DNA of 7,392 nt, taken from the NCBI GenBank assembly GCA_946626395.1, contig CAMOUF010000208.1, positions 1 through 7,392 of the forward strand, read 5' to 3'. The position numbers and the translations under genes were made by a program. Positions 5,601 to 7,392 of the stretch are shown here, piece after piece. Below the pieces are notes generated by a model. It did no database searches. It saw only the letters and a program-made list of their open reading frames with translations, and had not been told where the DNA came from. The DNA comes from an uncultured Clostridia bacterium (GTDB lineage Bacteria; Bacillota; Clostridia; Christensenellales; Aristaeellaceae). How positions within the stretch are numbered: position 1 is the first letter of the stretch; the number at the start of each line of letters is the position of its first letter.

Positions 5601-6378
5601 AAATGAATTTCCATTTTCTCAATTGTTCCCGCAGCCTGTCCGCGCTGTCAGGCCCGGTCCACACCTCGTGCTCCCGGTCCGTTTCCGGGGGGAAGATGCG
5701 CTCCACCTGGGTGGGGCTGCCGGAAAGGCCGTAGTGGCTTTCGTCGGTATCCAGGAAGGAATCCAGGCCCTGGATATGGATTTCCTTGTCCCTGATCTGT
5801 CGGGCGGTTTTCAGGGAGGGCAGACGGGGCATATAGATATCCTGCTCCACGGTAATCAGGCAGGGGAAGGGGATGTGCACCGTTTCGATCACATCCTGCA
5901 GCTGCTGCTCCGCGTCCACCCCGTCGCCGCGGACGGTGAGACGGGATACCCAGGCGGCGTGGGGAATGCCCATGTGCTCCGCAATGGCGGGGCCCACCTG
6001 GGCGGTGTCCCCGTCGGTGGTCTGGCGGCCGCAGAGAATCAGGTCAAAATCGCCCACGCTGCGGATGGCCTGGCTGAGGGTGTAGCTGGTGGCCAGCACG
6101 TCGGCCCCGCCCAGGCGCCTGTCCGAAAACACATAGCCCTCGTCCGCGCCCATCATGTAGGCCTCCCGGATTATGGCCTGGGCCTGGGGCGGGCCCATGG
6201 TGCCCACCGTGACCCGGCCGCCGTGGGCTTCCTTCAGGCGCAGGGCCGTTTCCAGGGCATAGAGATCATAGGGGTTCATTTTGCTGGCAACGCCGCCCCG
6301 CTTGAGCACCCCCGTTTTTTCGTCCACCTGCACCTTGTTGGTGGCAGGCACCTGCTTGATGCAAACAAAAATATTCAT
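5599..6378 (-). CDS. etfB: Electron transfer flavoprotein beta subunit (LctB-like, bifurcating/confurcating type)
   Basis: A 259-residue protein, the normal EtfB length. It opens MNIFVCIKQVPATNKVQVDE, the standard EtfB beginning, and continues with MNPYDLYALE (34-43), GTMGPPQAQAIIREAYMMGA (59-78), SDRRLGGADVLATS (85-98) and CGRQTTDGDTAQVGPAIAE (116-134). The SDRxxxGADxxATS phrase is what I associate with the bifurcating Etf group, whose beta subunit holds the bifurcating FAD next to the NAD(H) site. I chose ATG 6378 over the in-frame ATG at 6573 because homology starts exactly there, GGAAGGA precedes it by 8 bases, and the extra 65 residues would run through the likely promoter. It is the first gene of the three-gene minus-strand operon. 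Its expected role is to take electrons from the dehydrogenase via EtfA, and from ferredoxin, and reduce NAD+. Confidence 0.93.
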   Translation of the reverse strand: MNIFVCIKQVPATNKVQVDEKTGVLKRGGVASKMNPYDLYALETALRLKEAHGGRVTVGTMGPPQAQAIIREAYMMGADEGYVFSDRRLGGADVLATSYTLSQAIRSVGDFDLILCGRQTTDGDTAQVGPAIAEHMGIPHAAWVSRLTVRGDGVDAEQQLQDVIETVHIPFPCLITVEQDIYMPRLPSLKTARQIRDKEIHIQGLDSFLDTDESHYGLSGSPTQVERIFPPETDREHEVWTGPDSADRLREQLRKWKFI

Positions 6379-6386
6379 GCCATCCG

Positions 6387-6393
6387 TCCTTCC
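6387..6393 (-). promoter_or_regulatory. Ribosome binding site that fixes the etfB start
   Basis: GGAAGGA on the minus strand ends 8 bases before ATG 6378. It supports the 259-residue EtfB. A nearer ATG at 6383 is out of frame. Confidence 0.6.
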
Positions 6394-6435
6394 GCCGGGC
6401 AGGATCGCCCCCGCTCCGTTGATGGGTTTGACAGA

Positions 6436-6464
6436 AGTATACCATAGAATCGGAAAATATTCCA
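6436..6464 (-). promoter_or_regulatory. Candidate extended -10 promoter of the etfB-etfA-lctD operon
   Basis: On the minus strand TATACT (6441-6436) is preceded by TGG, an extended -10 (TGnTATACT). About 17 bases upstream the -35 is poor (TGGAAT), which extended -10 promoters tolerate. Transcription would start near 6429, giving a leader of about 50 bases. An interrupted palindrome GGAA-N4-TTCC (6452-6463) lies in the spacer/-35 region and could be an operator half-site pair; this is weak. Confidence 0.45.
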
Positions 6465-6520
6465 CCGTTTTTTCGGGCAAGGAAAAAGGCGCGTTCAGCC
6501 TCAATTCTCGTGAATCAGGC

Positions 6521-6549
6521 TTGAAAAAATCGGCTGGATGGTGTAAAGT
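6521..6549 (+). promoter_or_regulatory. Candidate promoter for the aldo/keto reductase gene
   Basis: TTGAAA (6521-6526) and TAAAGT (6544-6549) are spaced by exactly 17 bases. Transcription from about 6556 would give a long leader of roughly 240 bases that includes the multi-hairpin element and the heptad repeats. The -10 matches consensus at four of six positions. Confidence 0.4.
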
Positions 6550-6595
6550 AAAATCAGGTAACTGTTCAGACAAACATGGAATTCAGGGAGGAGTG

Positions 6596-6697
6596 AAAAC
6601 CTCTCCGCCCCCTGCGGGGGCACCTCCCCTCATAGGGGAGGCAAATATAGGCTCCCCTATGAGGAGAGCTGGCGGCGAAGCCGACTGAGATGTTTTT
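6596..6697. repeat. Multi-hairpin intergenic element, closing stem plus four hairpins
   Basis: A closing stem pairs 6596-6605 with 6687-6696 (AAAAC with GTTTT, one mismatch, then TCTC with GAGA). Inside are four hairpins: GCCCCC 6607-6612 with GGGGGC 6616-6621; CCTCCCCT 6623-6630 with AGGGGAGG 6634-6641; GCTCCCCT 6651-6658 with GAGGAGAGC-side bases 6662-6669 (one mismatch); and CGGC 6673-6676 with GCCG 6680-6683. The second and third hairpins are near reverse complements of each other, so they could also pair together. From memory this type of sequence recurs between genes in gut Clostridia, so a dispersed repeat is the first guess. A T5 run at 6693-6697 ends the closing stem in the + direction. 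Confidence 0.6.
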
Positions 6698-6733
6698 ATG
6701 GATGAAGCGCCCTGCTGCGCTGAACAAAATCAG

Positions 6734-6768
6734 CTTAGAACTTGGAACTTATCGCTTGGAACTTAGAA
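6734..6768 (+). repeat. Five-unit tandem heptanucleotide repeat upstream of the aldo/keto reductase
   Basis: Five contiguous 7-base units run in a mirror order A-B-C-B-A, where A is CTTAGAA, B is CTTGGAA and C is CTTATCG. All units begin CTT. The array ends 27 bases before the ATG at 6796. It could be a protein-binding array or a slippage-prone repeat; no function is shown. Confidence 0.7.
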
Positions 6769-6795
6769 ACAAGCATACAGAAGGGAGAAAAAGCC

Positions 6796-7392
6796 ATGAG
6801 CGATTATTTGGGACAGGACACCTTTAAACTGGGCTTTGGGCTGATGCGGCTGCCCAAGCTGGCAAATGGCGGCATCGATGTAAAACAGGTGGCCGAAATG
6901 GCGGACCGGTTTATTGCCGCGGGCGGCACCTATTTTGACACGGCCTATGTCTACGACGGCGGCGCCAGCGAAGCGGCCTTCAAGCAGGCGGTGGCGGACC
7001 GCTATCCCCGGTCGGCCTATACCCTGGCCACCAAGCTCCACGCCACTATCGGCGTCAGCAGCGAAGAGACCGCCAAGCAGGAATTTTATACCAGCCTGGA
7101 GCGCACCGGCGCGGGCTATTTCGATCATTACCTGCTCCACGCCATTCAGCGCAGCAACTATAAAAAGTACGACGAATACGGCCTCTGGGACTATGTGAAG
7201 GAATTAAAGGCCAAGGGCCTGATCCGGCACTGGGGCTTTGCCTTCCACGCGAACCCGGACCTGCTGGAAGAATTGCTGGCTGCCCACCCCGACGCGGAAT
7301 TCGTGCAGCTGCAAATCAACTATGCGGACTGGGAAAATCCCGGGGTAGCCTCCCGGCGCAACTGGGAAATCTGCCGGGCCCACGGCAAGCCC
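6796..7392 (+). CDS. Aldo/keto reductase, N-terminal 199 residues (3' end outside window)
   Basis: Starts at ATG 6796, with AGGGAG-type ribosome site at 6782-6787 about 8 bases upstream, and stays open to the last base. It is an NAD(P)H-dependent (beta/alpha)8-barrel oxidoreductase of the aldo/keto reductase superfamily. The opening LGFGLMRLPK (12-21), FDTAYVYDGGASE (47-59), TLATKL (76-81) and YFDHYLLH (108-115) supply the complete catalytic tetrad: Asp48, Tyr53, Lys80 and His115. KAKGLIRHWGFAFHANPDLL and QLQINYADWENPG follow the pattern of the COG1453 group, many members of which carry a C-terminal cysteine-rich iron-sulfur part; that region would lie outside this window. The substrate cannot be told. 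It is divergent from the lactate operon, but nothing shows a functional link. Confidence 0.92.
   Translation, partial: MSDYLGQDTFKLGFGLMRLPKLANGGIDVKQVAEMADRFIAAGGTYFDTAYVYDGGASEAAFKQAVADRYPRSAYTLATKLHATIGVSSEETAKQEFYTSLERTGAGYFDHYLLHAIQRSNYKKYDEYGLWDYVKELKAKGLIRHWGFAFHANPDLLEELLAAHPDAEFVQLQINYADWENPGVASRRNWEICRAHGKP

Larger units (their letters stand above)
6379..6795. other. 417-base divergent regulatory region
   Basis: This lies between the divergent etfB and aldo/keto reductase genes. It holds a candidate promoter for each, the four-hairpin element at 6596-6697 and the heptad repeat at 6734-6768. The open frame that reads through etfB's upstream side has no homology-like content and no ribosome site. 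Confidence 0.6.

Noticed and set aside
6428..6433. Perfect TTGACA on the + strand as a promoter -35
   Set aside because: No acceptable -10 lies 16-18 bases downstream (the bases there read CGGAAA); the nearby TATACC and TAGAAT are far too close.
3200..6447. Long plus-strand open frames (423 and 685 codons) opposite the lactate dehydrogenase and Etf genes
   Set aside because: They are GC-bias shadows rich in Gly, His and Ala with no motifs, and they lie fully antisense to three genes with unmistakable signatures.
6379..6573. N-terminal extension of EtfB to the ATG at 6573
   Set aside because: EtfB homology begins exactly at 6378 with its own ribosome site, and the extension runs through the likely promoter.
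6734..6768. CRISPR-like repeat array
   Set aside because: The units are 7 bases and contiguous, with no spacers and no cas genes nearby.

Overview
The window looks like chromosomal DNA of an anaerobic, fairly GC-rich Firmicute (class Clostridia; an Oscillospiraceae- or Christensenellales-like gut bacterium is my guess). The reasons are strong AGGAGG-type ribosome sites, a lipoprotein signal typical of Gram-positives, a YlbJ-type (sporulation family) membrane protein, and an oxygen-sensitive flavin/iron-sulfur lactate oxidation module. The taxonomic placement is inference; there is no rRNA or marker gene here.

Layout. (1) 1-1493, + strand: the last 68 codons of a response-regulator receiver domain, probably the C-terminus of a hybrid sensor kinase, overlapping by ATGA a lipoprotein of the sugar-binding ABC solute-binding family. 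A hairpin terminator follows at once, so no permease genes follow. (2) 1494-1714: AT-rich spacer with a possible promoter. (3) 1715-2533, + strand: a short YlbJ-like multi-pass membrane protein. (4) 2534-2998: a 465-base gene-free stretch with three separate secondary-structure elements, the best being a 125-base, four-helix element at 2711-2835. (5) 6378 down to 2999, - strand: a three-gene operon, etfB - etfA (with an N-terminal 2[4Fe-4S] domain) - GlcD-type FAD dehydrogenase. It matches the gene order and domain make-up of the LctBCD electron-confurcating lactate dehydrogenase known from Acetobacterium woodii. (6) 6379-6795: a divergent regulatory region with candidate promoters on both strands, another multi-hairpin element (6596-6697) and a five-unit heptanucleotide repeat (6734-6768). 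(7) 6796-7392, + strand: the N-terminal 199 residues of an aldo/keto reductase that runs off the window.

How the genes work together. The operon should oxidise lactate (or a similar 2-hydroxyacid) to an oxoacid. GlcD/LctD passes hydride electrons to the Etf pair, which reduces NAD+ with help from reduced ferredoxin. The 2[4Fe-4S] domain on EtfA is the likely ferredoxin entry point. The divergent aldo/keto reductase may share redox metabolism with it, but that is only positional. The kinase/binding-lipoprotein pair at the left end is best read as a sensory unit: a binding protein made in step with the sensor rather than with a transporter.

No CRISPR array, tRNA, rRNA, insertion sequence or defence system is visible. 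The least explained content is the intergenic structure: four folded elements and a heptad repeat, all outside genes.
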